Part shown: positions 25,627 through 35,008 of the stretch, one piece after another
Numbering within the stretch: the first letter of the stretch is position 1
Layout of the letters: every line of letters begins with the position of its first letter
Assembly (NCBI GenBank): GCA_902579395.1
Contig: CACHGK010000004.1
Coordinates: forward strand, 30,001-94,000
DNA: 64,000 nucleotides
DNA from: an uncultured Alphaproteobacteria bacterium
GTDB lineage: Bacteria; Pseudomonadota; Alphaproteobacteria; Methylaequorales; Methylaequoraceae
Reading direction: 5' to 3'
Notes under the pieces: generated by a model
What the model was told of the DNA's origin: nothing
The model's database searches: none
The model's input: only the letters and a program-made list of their open reading frames with translations
Program-made: the position numbers and the translations under genes

Positions 25627-27237
25627 ATGAGTTGTAAAGTACTATTTATTTATCCAAATCAAAGGTCAGAGAGTTTGGTTCCACCTGCTATAGCCATTTT
25701 TTCAAGTTTATTAAAGAGGGATGGCCACTCGGTTGAACTTTTCGATACTTCTGATTATGATCTTGATGCAGATGAATATATAACATTTAAGAATTCTCAA
25801 AAGAATAAAGTTGCTGTAGGTAATTTACTAGTTAGACCATACGAGTCCAAGGCTGATTCAATGAGAAAACATACTAGTGCTACCGGAGATTTAATAAAAA
25901 AAGTTGAAAAATTTAAACCTGATTTGGTGGCAGTAACCTCAACAGAGAGTACATTTTTATTAGCTGTTCAGCTTCTTAGATCAATCAAAAAATTCAATAT
26001 ACCAACTATTTTAGGAGGTGTATTTGCTACATTTGCTCCTGAGGTTGCAATAAAGTATGATGTGATTGATATGGTTTGTGTTGGAGAGGGAGAAAATGCA
26101 ATCACTGATCTAGCAAATAAAATAAGTGCCGGAGATAAATATGATGATGTTACTAATCTTTGGGTAAAAACAAAAAATGGAAATATTTTAAAAAATGGCA
26201 TTATAAACCCTGTTGATGTAAATAATTTAGAGCTTCCTGATTTAAGTATATTTGATGATTCGAGATTCTACAGACCAATGTATGGAAAAATGTACAGAAT
26301 GATGCCTATGGAAACACATAGAGGTTGTCCTTACAAATGTACATTCTGCAACTCTCCTTCTCAGAACGTATTATACGATAACGCCACAACTGGAAAGTTT
26401 TTTAGAAAAAGAAGCATAGATATGGTTAGAAAAGATTTGCTTTATCTCAGAGATGTTATGAAAGTTGAATATGTATATTTTTGGGCTGACACTTTTTTTG
26501 CATGGTCTAACAAAGAATTTGATGAATTTTGTGAAATGTACAAAGATTTTAAATTACCTTTTTGGTGTCAGACGAGGGTCGAAACAGTTACTCATGAGAG
26601 AATAAAAAAATTGAAAGACATTGGACTTCATATGCTTGCATTTGGGATGGAGCATGGTAACGAAAAATTCAGAGCTGATGTTATTGACAGAAAGTATAGT
26701 AATAAATCAGCTGTTGATGCTTTGCAAATTCCTCATCAGTATGGTGTTCCATTTACTGTTAATAATATTATTGGTTTTCCAGGAGAAACAAGAGAGCTTG
26801 CTTTTGACACAATAGAGTTAAATAGACAATGGCAGGCAGATCAGATGAGCTGTTCGATTTTACAACCTTATTTTGGAACACCTTTAAGAAGATTAGCAGT
26901 GAAAAATAACTATCTTGATCCAAACTCAATTTGTCCTGCAAATTCTGATGATACTATGCTTAATCTTCCAGATTTTTCGCCAGATCAGATGAAAGGTCTC
27001 AGAAGGACATTTGCTATGTATGTAAAATTTCCAAAAAAAAGATGGAAAGATATTGAAAGAGCTGAACAGCTAACCTACGAGGGCGATAAAATTTGGGAAT
27101 CATTGAGACAAGAGTATATGTCTACATACCTTAATGATTCAGACACATCTATTCAAGAACAAGGGAATTTCAACCCTAAAAATTCAGACAACAATTCAAG
27201 TGTTGGGATGGGACCTTCAACCTCAGGTTCTATCTGA
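25627..27237 (+). CDS. B12-binding-domain radical SAM protein
   Basis: 536 aa. Residues about 3-170 form a cobalamin-binding-like Rossmann domain (PPAIAIFSSLLKRDGHSVEL, TILGGVFATFAPEVA, VCVGEGENAI) but lack an obvious DxHxxG base-on motif. The radical SAM cluster is RGCPYKCTFC with C234, C238 and C241. A GFPGETRE segment and a C-terminal domain to about residue 500 follow. The last 30 residues are polar low-complexity (Asn/Ser/Gly). Relatives do methylations, ring contractions or other radical chemistry at unactivated carbons, so an unusual sugar, lipid or phosphonate modification is possible. Confidence 0.78.
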   Translation: MSCKVLFIYPNQRSESLVPPAIAIFSSLLKRDGHSVELFDTSDYDLDADEYITFKNSQKNKVAVGNLLVRPYESKADSMRKHTSATGDLIKKVEKFKPDLVAVTSTESTFLLAVQLLRSIKKFNIPTILGGVFATFAPEVAIKYDVIDMVCVGEGENAITDLANKISAGDKYDDVTNLWVKTKNGNILKNGIINPVDVNNLELPDLSIFDDSRFYRPMYGKMYRMMPMETHRGCPYKCTFCNSPSQNVLYDNATTGKFFRKRSIDMVRKDLLYLRDVMKVEYVYFWADTFFAWSNKEFDEFCEMYKDFKLPFWCQTRVETVTHERIKKLKDIGLHMLAFGMEHGNEKFRADVIDRKYSNKSAVDALQIPHQYGVPFTVNNIIGFPGETRELAFDTIELNRQWQADQMSCSILQPYFGTPLRRLAVKNNYLDPNSICPANSDDTMLNLPDFSPDQMKGLRRTFAMYVKFPKKRWKDIERAEQLTYEGDKIWESLRQEYMSTYLNDSDTSIQEQGNFNPKNSDNNSSVGMGPSTSGSI

Positions 27238-27244
27238 ATACTGA

Positions 27245-28510
27245 ATGACTTATTTTATATCTAGGCTAAGATATTTTGTTGGAACAAAGTTGAGAGATTT
27301 TACATTCCCTCTTTTTTTCTATTTTTTTCTAAGAGTGAATCTTAATTCGTGGATAGTAAATTTTTATTTATATTCCATCGTACCAAAAGAAAGTAGATTT
27401 AATCATACTAAAAATATCCTTTTTTTAGAAAAGGGAGTTTTTAACGATGAGATCAAAGAAGTTTTCTCAGATAAAAAATTTAAATTACTTCAATTGAACA
27501 GAAAATTTACAAAGAGTTTATCAAACTTTTGTTTCAAAAAGAAAGTTAATCAACATAATTTTAAAATTGTAAGAAATAATAAAAAACATTTGGATAACTT
27601 TAGACACTATTTAGTAAAAGCATTTAAAGGCTTAAATGCTCAACTATTTGTAACATTTAATTTTGGTTCAGAAGAAGATGAAGTAATAATTCATTTAAAA
27701 AAATTAAATATTCCCTCAATCTGTCTTCATAAAGAGGGTCTAATGACTCAAGGAGAATATAGAGATTATATAAAAATTTTATCAAAAAGAATAAAATTTC
27801 CTGGAAAAAAAATATTAGTTTATAACGAAACAATAAAAAAAATCTTAATAAAACATCAAAATCACAATGCAAAAAATTTAATTATTTGCGGTTCTCCAAG
27901 GTTTGACAAAATTTTAAATGCTAAGATTGAAGTCAAGCAAATGAAAATTATAATGTTTTTACCTGGACTATATAAGAGTCTTCCCTCACAACTGGGTATT
28001 AACAGTAAAATGTCTTGGAAGAATTTATGTGATGATTTCTTGAACTTAGTTAAAGTTTTAAGTGAAGATCTTTACGATTATAAATTTATTTTAAAATCTA
28101 AGAGCAGAGACTTCGAGCTTATGAAAAATAAATTAAAAGAGATTAAAGGTGAAAATTTAATTTTAGATACAAAATCACTAGCATCCGATTTACTTAAAAA
28201 TGCTTGTTTTTCCTTGGGATTTAATTCAATGGCTTTAATAGAAAGTGCTTGTTATAGAATTCCAACAATTAATTGTATGTTTGGTGAGGCAAAAAATATA
28301 AAATATGAAAAATATATTCATAATTACGGATCTTTAATTAAGAACGTTTATTCAATTAAAGAAGCAGTTAAATATGTAAAAAAAAATTTGAGAGTTGATT
28401 TTAATAAAAGCATAAGTAATAAAGATAAAAAAATTCTTGATAAATTAATTGGTAATTCAGAGGGAGACAGTATAATTAGAGTAAGGAGAGAAATTGATAA
28501 GATCATTTAA
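27245..28510 (+). CDS. putative GT-B glycosyl/glycerophosphotransferase
   Basis: 421 aa. No membrane segment is certain, although residues 18-50 are aromatic-rich. The central part has LFVTFNFGSEEDEV and ICLHKEGLMTQGEYRDY, then ICGSPRFDK. The C-terminal part has FSLGFNSMALIESACYRIPTI, the position where GT-B transferases of the CDP-glycerol and surface-carbohydrate families hold their nucleotide-binding loop. A glycan transfer role is likely; donor unknown. It overlaps the next gene by 17 bp. Confidence 0.5.
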   Translation: MTYFISRLRYFVGTKLRDFTFPLFFYFFLRVNLNSWIVNFYLYSIVPKESRFNHTKNILFLEKGVFNDEIKEVFSDKKFKLLQLNRKFTKSLSNFCFKKKVNQHNFKIVRNNKKHLDNFRHYLVKAFKGLNAQLFVTFNFGSEEDEVIIHLKKLNIPSICLHKEGLMTQGEYRDYIKILSKRIKFPGKKILVYNETIKKILIKHQNHNAKNLIICGSPRFDKILNAKIEVKQMKIIMFLPGLYKSLPSQLGINSKMSWKNLCDDFLNLVKVLSEDLYDYKFILKSKSRDFELMKNKLKEIKGENLILDTKSLASDLLKNACFSLGFNSMALIESACYRIPTINCMFGEAKNIKYEKYIHNYGSLIKNVYSIKEAVKYVKKNLRVDFNKSISNKDKKILDKLIGNSEGDSIIRVRREIDKII

Positions 28511-29399
28511 AACATTTTTTTTTTCACCATTAGCAGACATAATTAAAAAGTTAAGATTTTCCCATCTTTATTTAACTGTAGATTATATTTTAAGGAAATT
28601 TTTAATTAGTGATAATAAAAAATTTAGCAAATCAAATAAAGTACTCATTAAAAGAAATCAAGGTTTTGCTAAAATAAACTTTAAGAAAAATAACAATTTT
28701 AAAAAACTTATAGTTTATACCAAGAAAAAATTTCCTCCAAAAGTAATAATCAATAGATCAAAGAACAAGAGCAAAGAGAGCTTTCTAAAAATTCACACAA
28801 TAAACGTATTAGAACATAAAGAGATTCTTAATTTTTTAAAAGACAAGGATTTCCAGGAAATTATTTCTTCTTATCTTGAAAGCACACCAATTTTAACGCA
28901 CGCTAGTGTTTGGTATAGTAAAAATAAAACAACTAATCCGCAGTCGTCTCAGTTGTTTCATTTTGATAGAGAGGATAGATATCAACTTAAGGTTTTTATA
29001 CCTATTTATCCAATTCATGAGGATTCAGGTCCATTAACATTATTATCTTCAAAACAAAGTTCAGATTTTATAAGATCCAGTCTTTTAAAATTTAGATTAG
29101 TTTCATTAAAAGATAGAATTGAGGACTCTATGGTCGAGAAGAGACTTGGAAAAGTCAGACCATTTAAAATGACTGCAGATCAAGGCGAGATTATTTTTGC
29201 TGACACTACTAACTGCCTTCACTATGGAAGTAGGAATTCTATTAAGCCAAAGTATCATTTGACAATCCAATTTTTATCAATCTATTCCTATAAACTGCAA
29301 CAATTTATGAAAGAACTAAAAAGAAATAATGATACTTTTATCGACTCTTTTAGCTACATGAAATGGCAAAATAAAAACACCATTCGTCAGGAATTATAA
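28494..29399 (+). CDS. phytanoyl-CoA dioxygenase-like Fe(II)/2-oxoglutarate oxygenase
   Basis: 301 aa. The TTG start at 28494 is supported by an AAGGAGAG Shine-Dalgarno five bases upstream. Iron ligands are visible as HFD (H156, D158) and CLHYGS (H243), and KYHLTIQF holds the likely 2-oxoglutarate contact region. The fold resembles PhyH proteins, which hydroxylate lipids, amino acids or small molecules. It is the last gene of the plus-strand operon, and its end overlaps the convergent methyltransferase gene by 13 bp. Substrate unknown; a glycan or phosphonate-linked substrate is possible. Confidence 0.7.
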   Translation: MIRSFKTFFFSPLADIIKKLRFSHLYLTVDYILRKFLISDNKKFSKSNKVLIKRNQGFAKINFKKNNNFKKLIVYTKKKFPPKVIINRSKNKSKESFLKIHTINVLEHKEILNFLKDKDFQEIISSYLESTPILTHASVWYSKNKTTNPQSSQLFHFDREDRYQLKVFIPIYPIHEDSGPLTLLSSKQSSDFIRSSLLKFRLVSLKDRIEDSMVEKRLGKVRPFKMTADQGEIIFADTTNCLHYGSRNSIKPKYHLTIQFLSIYSYKLQQFMKELKRNNDTFIDSFSYMKWQNKNTIRQEL

Positions 29400-30139
29400 T
29401 GTGCTAGTATGCTGTGATAAACTTTTTCTATTTTTTTTACCAATAAAGATTGATCATAATTTATGAATTCATTTTGAAGTTTGGTCTTTGAATTTTTTTT
29501 CTCCAATAAAATTCCAGCAGAAATCATTCTTTTGATATTTGAGGGAAGAGTAGTGATACTATTTTTTTCTGTTTCATAGGCAATGATGTTAACTGACTGA
29601 AGGTTCCTCAATTTCCTTAAATAATTAAAAAAGACTTGTGGAGAAAGTATTATAAAGGGAACTAGGTTGTTATCAATATTACAAAAAGCTTTATTAATAT
29701 TATTCAAATCCTTCTTGTAGTCTAAAAACTTTACATCAAAAAGAAAATATTTTGAGGTTCTATCCCATAAAAATTTTAGTAGTCTCTTATATTTGGTTTC
29801 ATGTTGAAACACACCAGTTGCATTTATTAATTCATATTTATTTAGACTATCTAAAGAAAAAATATCACAACATGAAAATTTATATGAAGGATAATTTCTT
29901 TTAGCTTGCATAATCTGATTTTCAACAATGTCAATTCCTAGAAAATCAAAATCTTTATAATAGAGGTTTAATAATTCAATAAGTCTTCCGGAGGCACATC
30001 CTACGTCAAGAATAGAGCCTATCTTACATTTTATTTTTTCATGTAAATAAGTTTCAGATCGAAAGAAATCAAATCGCTTTTTATTTTTAAATTGATTAAT
30101 AGAAGCATCTGTTTCCCAAAACCTTTTCGAATTATTCAT
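29387..30139 (-). CDS. SAM-dependent methyltransferase
   Basis: 250 aa from the ATG at 30139, which overlaps the formyltransferase stop as AAAATGA; a longer frame to 30178 would intrude on that gene. Motif I is ILDVGCASGRLI (43-54), then FLGIDIVENQI and INATGVFQHE. The C-terminal portion ends in a helix-rich tail. As the final gene of the minus-strand nonulosonic-acid operon it probably methylates a sugar hydroxyl or an N-acyl group, but this cannot be shown. Confidence 0.72.
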   Translation of the reverse strand: MNNSKRFWETDASINQFKNKKRFDFFRSETYLHEKIKCKIGSILDVGCASGRLIELLNLYYKDFDFLGIDIVENQIMQAKRNYPSYKFSCCDIFSLDSLNKYELINATGVFQHETKYKRLLKFLWDRTSKYFLFDVKFLDYKKDLNNINKAFCNIDNNLVPFIILSPQVFFNYLRKLRNLQSVNIIAYETEKNSITTLPSNIKRMISAGILLEKKNSKTKLQNEFINYDQSLLVKKIEKVYHSILAHYNS

Positions 30140-30930
30140 TTTATATACCTTACCTTTTGCTGCCTTTCTTCTTGACACTTTACGTATTCATTTATTTTTT
30201 GTTGTGTCCAATTTTTATATACTGTATTAAGTATTTTTTCGGTTAAATCTTTTTGAAAATATGTTTTACCCTTCTTTGTCTGTTTAAAAGATTTCAATTT
30301 TCTTAAAGAAAATTCCTCCAATGATTTTATTAATAGGTCAACCCCTGAAATGATTCCTTTAATACTTCCATCATGAATTGAATCATTAATATCCAAATTT
30401 ACTAATCCTTGATGTATTATATTCCCTGAATCTATTCCTTTATCTAAATGTAAAACTGTAACTCCATTATATTCCGGTTCATTATTGTAGAACGGCCAAA
30501 TACTGCATGCCATTCCTTTGTAATATGGAGACAAACCAAGATGAATATTAATAAATGGTTTATTAGTCATAAGTATTGCATCTCCAATTAAACTGGTACC
30601 GTAAACTACAAATATGTCTGATTCGCTATTTAAGATTCTTTCTCTTACTTCTAGATCATTTATTCCTCCTTTTCTACATTCAAAGATTTTTGATTTTTTA
30701 GGAATATCTGTTTTTTTTACATATTCTTTAAGATGTTTCTCTTCAGCTTTTTCAAAATCCTCCATATGTTTTATAAGAAACTTTTCTCCTTTCTTTTTTG
30801 CAAATTTTAGATGATTAAATTTATCATTTTTGGTCTCTTTGAAGATTTCAAACACATTAAAATAAGATGATATTTTTTTTAAAAGATATTCATGTCTTAG
30901 ACAATGACTGGTTAAGATACTCACTTTCAT
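30136..30930 (-). CDS. formyltransferase-like protein
   Basis: 264 aa. The catalytic triad region of the formyltransferase family is present: N128 and H130 in INIHLGLSPYYKG, and D167 in GIDSGNI; SWPF-like IWPFYNNEPEYNG precedes a VTVLHLD strand. It lacks the C-terminal domain of methionyl-tRNA formyltransferase. The family formylates amino sugars with N10-formyltetrahydrofolate, so an N-formyl nonulosonic acid or amino sugar is a reasonable product. It sits two genes after NeuA in the same operon. Residues 30-80 are a charged helical part of unknown function. Confidence 0.75.
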   Translation of the reverse strand: MKVSILTSHCLRHEYLLKKISSYFNVFEIFKETKNDKFNHLKFAKKKGEKFLIKHMEDFEKAEEKHLKEYVKKTDIPKKSKIFECRKGGINDLEVRERILNSESDIFVVYGTSLIGDAILMTNKPFINIHLGLSPYYKGMACSIWPFYNNEPEYNGVTVLHLDKGIDSGNIIHQGLVNLDINDSIHDGSIKGIISGVDLLIKSLEEFSLRKLKSFKQTKKGKTYFQKDLTEKILNTVYKNWTQQKINEYVKCQEERQQKVRYIK

Positions 30931-30931
30931 T

Positions 30932-31045
30932 TTAAAACAATTCCAAAATATATTGATTAACTATTCTCTGTTTACGAATAGGTAGAATTAATTTTTTTTT
31001 TAAAAGTCGCGATATGAGCATTAAAATTGAAATTAAAAAAATCAT
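30932..31045 (-). CDS. possible 37-aa small protein
   Basis: The only gap of this operon that exceeds a few bases holds an open frame filling it exactly. Its ATG overlaps the NeuA stop (ATGA) and its TAA lies one base before the formyltransferase ATG. The product begins MIFLISILMLISRLL, a hydrophobic stretch of 12-15 residues, and continues with a basic segment and RIVNQYILELF. The coupling suggests a real gene. AT-rich DNA can leave such frames by chance, and no family is recognised. Confidence 0.42.
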   Translation of the reverse strand: MIFLISILMLISRLLKKKLILPIRKQRIVNQYILELF

Positions 31046-31794
31046 TTTATAGTCCTTTTAAATTTTAAAGGTTTTGTGTTTGGAAAAAGTATTTTGAAAT
31101 TTTTATTTTTAAATAAAGTTTTAGCAAGTTCATAGTCAATAGGATAATCAATATTTACAGTTAAATTCTTATTTAAGAATCCGTGTCGCCTCTTGCCATA
31201 AATACCAAATTTTTTATTCTTGAAATTTTTTGTTTTTAGTATATAAACTGCTTGATCTCTCAAATAAGCAGGCTTTTGCATTTGTCTTGGAAGTCCAAAT
31301 TCTGGTTCTTCAAGACAATATCCTGTAAGGTTTAAATTTTTATCTATTTTTTTTATCCGTATTGGGTGAGCATCATTGACCTCTTTACATGTAACCATGG
31401 AATCAGATTTCATTTTTAGGTTTAGCTTAAAGACTTTATCAATTAGTTTTCCATCTCGAAATGGACATGGTGGTTCAATGAGAATTATATAATCAGGGCA
31501 ATAATTTTTTTTTTTAAATTCTTTTAACAAGTATTCTATGACTTCAAAAGACAGCGTTTTATCTTTAGATAAATGCTTAGGTCGTTTTGAGTAATATTTT
31601 TTAGCAAGATTACCAACATCTGATTTTTTATAATCCGTTGAAAAAACAATTTCCGTGATTACTTTTGATTCAAGCCCGGCCAGAATAGCTAATTCAATAA
31701 GAGAAAATCCATTTATATCTTTAAGATTTTTGTTTTTAAGACCTTTCGATCCTTTTCTTGCCAAAATTAAACCAAGAACATTCATCTTTTGCAT
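31042..31794 (-). CDS. CMP-nonulosonic acid cytidylyltransferase (NeuA-like, second)
   Basis: 250 aa. The CTP loop is LILARKGSKGLKNKN (9-23), with IVFSTDYKKS, ILIEPPCPFRDG and a C-terminal NIDYPIDYELAK supplying the metal Asp. It resembles legionaminic/sialic-type cytidylyltransferases. Its start overlaps the stop of the epimerase gene by one base. With the NeuC and NeuB genes upstream it completes a nonulosonic-acid activation pathway in a single operon. Confidence 0.85.
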   Translation of the reverse strand: MQKMNVLGLILARKGSKGLKNKNLKDINGFSLIELAILAGLESKVITEIVFSTDYKKSDVGNLAKKYYSKRPKHLSKDKTLSFEVIEYLLKEFKKKNYCPDYIILIEPPCPFRDGKLIDKVFKLNLKMKSDSMVTCKEVNDAHPIRIKKIDKNLNLTGYCLEEPEFGLPRQMQKPAYLRDQAVYILKTKNFKNKKFGIYGKRRHGFLNKNLTVNIDYPIDYELAKTLFKNKNFKILFPNTKPLKFKRTIK

Positions 31795-32777
31795 TATACT
31801 TTATTATGTTTTGGCCAGTCTTCCCAAAGGATTTGTGAATTATAGGTTTTTTTTAGACCAGAAATTAAATTTATTTTAGGAGAGAATTTTAATTCAGATT
31901 TAGCCTTAGATATATCACACAACCTTGCAAAAACTTCTCTTTCTTTTATTCTATCTGTTTGTGAAAAATCTCTATTTATTTTCGGTTTAATATTTTTTTT
32001 AGATAAATTAATAATTTTTCTAGATAATTCTAATACAGAGATAGAATTATTAGGATTTCCAATATTATAAATTGAGAAGTTATTATTATATTTAGCTTTT
32101 TTCAGTGCATTAACAGTACCTTGTGCTGAGTCTGAAACATAGCAATAGGATCGAATTTGTTCTCCGGTACCATTTATTATGGGTGAAGCATTATTTTTAA
32201 CTAAATTTATAAACTTAGGTATTGCAAATTGAGCAGTTTGATAAGGCCCAAAAGTGTTGAAGAATCTAATTACAATTCCAGTAAATTTTTTATTTTCTTT
32301 ACATAATGCTTTCAAATATTCCTCCCCAGCCAACTTTGAAACTGAATACACTGATTTACCTTGTGTTATAGAATTTTCATTTACATATTTGTCAAAGGGC
32401 TCACCATAAACTTCAGATGATGAAGCAAAGATTACACGTTTAACATTAGATTGAAGAGCTGTTTCAAATACATTTTTAGATCCATTGATATTAATCTCCA
32501 AACACCTTAATGGTTCCTCTTCTGTCCTTTGCACTCCCAAGTGAGCCGCAAGGTGAATTACATAATCAACATTTTGCATTGCTTTACTTAGTAAAGCTCT
32601 ATCAAGAATTGATCCGTAGAAAAATTCTTTAAGCTTTACAAACTTTGATACTTTTTGGATCTTTTCTATCAAATCGTAAACAATTGGATGATATCCCTCT
32701 TTTAATAATTGATTATAAACTTCAAGCCCAATACAACCTGCACCCCCAGTAACTAGAACTTTTTTTTTATGTACCAT
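31794..32777 (-). CDS. NAD-dependent sugar epimerase/dehydratase
   Basis: 327 aa, extended SDR family. The dinucleotide motif is TGGAGCIG (10-17), then HLAAHLGVQR, SSSEVYGEP and the catalytic YSVSK with Y144 and K148. The C-terminal part includes NIGNPNNSISVLEL. Such enzymes epimerise or dehydrate NDP-hexoses. Between NeuC and NeuA it could make the precursor amino sugar, for example by 4,6-dehydration or 4-epimerisation of UDP-GlcNAc; sequence alone does not decide. Confidence 0.85.
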   Translation of the reverse strand: MVHKKKVLVTGGAGCIGLEVYNQLLKEGYHPIVYDLIEKIQKVSKFVKLKEFFYGSILDRALLSKAMQNVDYVIHLAAHLGVQRTEEEPLRCLEININGSKNVFETALQSNVKRVIFASSSEVYGEPFDKYVNENSITQGKSVYSVSKLAGEEYLKALCKENKKFTGIVIRFFNTFGPYQTAQFAIPKFINLVKNNASPIINGTGEQIRSYCYVSDSAQGTVNALKKAKYNNNFSIYNIGNPNNSISVLELSRKIINLSKKNIKPKINRDFSQTDRIKEREVFARLCDISKAKSELKFSPKINLISGLKKTYNSQILWEDWPKHNKV

Positions 32778-33916
32778 TAATAAAACCTTTTTTGGAGAAT
32801 ATTACTTGAAATATCAATTTGTTTTAATTTTTTTATTATTTTTTCAGCAGATTTTCCGTCACCATAAATATTTTTACATGTTTTTAATTTCTTTCTGAAT
32901 AAATTATTTTCTAGAAGGAACTTTATTTTTTTCAGTATTTCTTCTTTATCAAATCCAGAGTGAATTACATTGATTGAGTGTTCTCTCCCTCTTTGCCTTG
33001 TTCCAATATTCAAAACTGGTAGTTTAAAGCTAGCGGCTTCTCTAATTCCTGCAGATGAGTTACCAAACATAAAACTTGCATTTTTCATCAAAGATAAAAA
33101 CTCTTTTGATTTGAGATGACTCAAAATCTTTATATTCCTTAGAGTTTTTAATTTTTTTAAAATGTAGTTACGACCTGGGTCGGTATTAGGTATGAAAGCA
33201 AAAATAAAAAAATCATTTGAAATTATTTCAATCGCTTTTGTTACTTCAATAAAATGTAACTTGGCTTCTCTAAGATCAGTTGTAACCGAGTGCATTGTAA
33301 AAATTCCAAAGTTTCGTGGAAGACCTTTTTTTTTATTTTTATTTTTTTTTTCTTTGTTTATTATATCAATATAAGGACAACCAACGTTGAAAACATGTTT
33401 TGGATTTTCTCCAAGTTTTATCACCCTTTTTTTTGCTTGCTTTGTTGCAACAAAGTGTATGTGAGAAAGTTTAGTTACTGCGTGTCTTATAGATTCATCG
33501 ATGGTTCCGCTTACTTCACCTCCTTGTACATGAGCGATTGGAATATTCATTAAAGCGCAAACCGATGCTATTGCAAGTGTTTCAACTCTATCAACTGTAA
33601 CTAAAGCTAAATCCGGTTTATAATTTCTTAAAACATCAGAGATGCCTGATGAACATCTCGCAAATGCTTTTGCTCCTCCATAAAGAGAATCATCAGGAGG
33701 ATCACTAAACATTTTTACTTTATAATCAATTTTAAAATATTCATCTAATATTTCTTTATAAGTATTCCCTGCAGACTTAAGAAGATGGGATCCTGTAACA
33801 ACAATCTTTAAGTCAAAGTATTTATCATTTTTAATTTTTTCTAGTACACTTTTTATTCTGGGGAAATCTGCTCTTGTTCCTGTAAAAGCACAAATGCTAA
33901 TTTTATTTGACGTCAT
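32777..33916 (-). CDS. UDP-N-acetylglucosamine 2-epimerase, hydrolysing (NeuC-like)
   Basis: 379 aa, GT-B fold. Diagnostic segments are AFTGTRADFPRIKSVL, TGSHLL, LVTVDRVETLAIASVCA, IAHVQGGEVSGTIDESIRHA, KLSHIHFVAT and MFGNSSAGIREAASFKLPVLNIGTRQ (given in parts). These match the NeuC/LegG/NnaA group, which releases UDP while epimerising to ManNAc-type sugars. It overlaps NeuB by 14 bp and the epimerase gene by one base, so all three are made together. Confidence 0.9.
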   Translation of the reverse strand: MTSNKISICAFTGTRADFPRIKSVLEKIKNDKYFDLKIVVTGSHLLKSAGNTYKEILDEYFKIDYKVKMFSDPPDDSLYGGAKAFARCSSGISDVLRNYKPDLALVTVDRVETLAIASVCALMNIPIAHVQGGEVSGTIDESIRHAVTKLSHIHFVATKQAKKRVIKLGENPKHVFNVGCPYIDIINKEKKNKNKKKGLPRNFGIFTMHSVTTDLREAKLHFIEVTKAIEIISNDFFIFAFIPNTDPGRNYILKKLKTLRNIKILSHLKSKEFLSLMKNASFMFGNSSAGIREAASFKLPVLNIGTRQRGREHSINVIHSGFDKEEILKKIKFLLENNLFRKKLKTCKNIYGDGKSAEKIIKKLKQIDISSNILQKRFY

Positions 33917-34943
33917 TTTTCTTCAACTGATAATTATTTTTAATATCTTTTGAAGCTATTTTACCAATTAATCTTTTGTAGTCTTTAGCTTTAAAAAACC
34001 CATTTCCCGGACGTCTTACCCAGATATTATTTTTGGTTAGTTTTTCTCCTTTCATGATTTTTTTTGAACTTACAACTGATCCAAAAGCAAAACTTGCAAC
34101 TTTTCTTTCGCAATCTTCTAAACCTTTCTTGCCTCCTCGCATTTGGGAGATTCTTTTTACTCCATCACTTAATTCTCTGCAAGAGTCTGGATCCATTGAA
34201 CATATTATATCTGGTCCTTTTCTTTTCATATTATCTGTAAAGTGTCTTTCGACTATGTCGGCTCCTAAAGCAACACCCGAAAAACAAGCTAAGTTGCCTA
34301 GTGTATGGTCAGAGATTCCTACTATTGTGTTCTTATATTTTCTTTTTAACTCTAATATACCTCCTAATCTTACACTTTCATCTGGAGTTGGATAAGAGTT
34401 TGTTGTGTGCATGAGTGCAAATTTAACTCCTTTTTTTTTCATTATTCTTACTGATCTATCAATTGATCTCATATTATTCATACCGGTACTTAATATGATT
34501 GGTTTACCAAAACTTGCAACATGTTCAATTAAAGGATAGTTATTGCATTCACCTGATCCTATTTTAAATGCAGGTACGTTTATATCGTTAAGAAAATTTG
34601 CAGCTGATCGAGAAAAGGGAGTACTTAAATACGTGATTTTTTTATCCTCTACAAACTTCTTTAGTTTAATTTCCTCCTCTTTTTTCAATGCACATTCCTT
34701 CATTAGGTTCCAAATAGAATCACCAATATAACCAATTTTCATCTTTTTTGCTTCCAAAGACATTTCATCATCTACAAAGTGTGTTTGATGTTTAACAATA
34801 TCAGCACCATTTTTTATGGCTAGATCTGCCATTTTAATTGCAGTATCAAGACATCCATTATGGTTAATACCAATTTCCGCGATTACAACAGGTGATCCAC
34901 CAAGCTTTATATCTAGAAAAGGTAGTTCTATTTTTGAACTCAT
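33903..34943 (-). CDS. N-acetylneuraminate synthase family protein (second NeuB-like)
   Basis: 346 aa. Canonical AEIGINHNG (22-30), KHQTHFVDDE, YLSTPFSRSAAN, KIGSGECNNYPLI, ILSTGMNNMRSI, MHTTNSYPTPDESV and GISDHTLG are all present, and the SAF domain (RPGNGFFKAKDYKRLIGK) ends the protein. It is the first gene of the core neuB-neuC-epimerase-neuA set. Among the three NeuB-like proteins here this is the closest to textbook sialic/legionaminic synthases. A 65-bp AT-rich gap separates it from the upstream gene and may hold a promoter. Confidence 0.9.
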   Translation of the reverse strand: MSSKIELPFLDIKLGGSPVVIAEIGINHNGCLDTAIKMADLAIKNGADIVKHQTHFVDDEMSLEAKKMKIGYIGDSIWNLMKECALKKEEEIKLKKFVEDKKITYLSTPFSRSAANFLNDINVPAFKIGSGECNNYPLIEHVASFGKPIILSTGMNNMRSIDRSVRIMKKKGVKFALMHTTNSYPTPDESVRLGGILELKRKYKNTIVGISDHTLGNLACFSGVALGADIVERHFTDNMKRKGPDIICSMDPDSCRELSDGVKRISQMRGGKKGLEDCERKVASFAFGSVVSSKKIMKGEKLTKNNIWVRRPGNGFFKAKDYKRLIGKIASKDIKNNYQLKKNDVK

Positions 34944-35008
34944 TTTTTTACTAATAGTTTAATTATTATAATGATTAATTAATCAATTTACACAAAGCAA
35001 TAGTTTTT

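Noticed and set aside
33192..33553. Plus-strand open frames opposite the NeuC gene
   Set aside because: They are antisense to a well-recognised enzyme and rich in Phe/Lys from the AT bias, with no family likeness.
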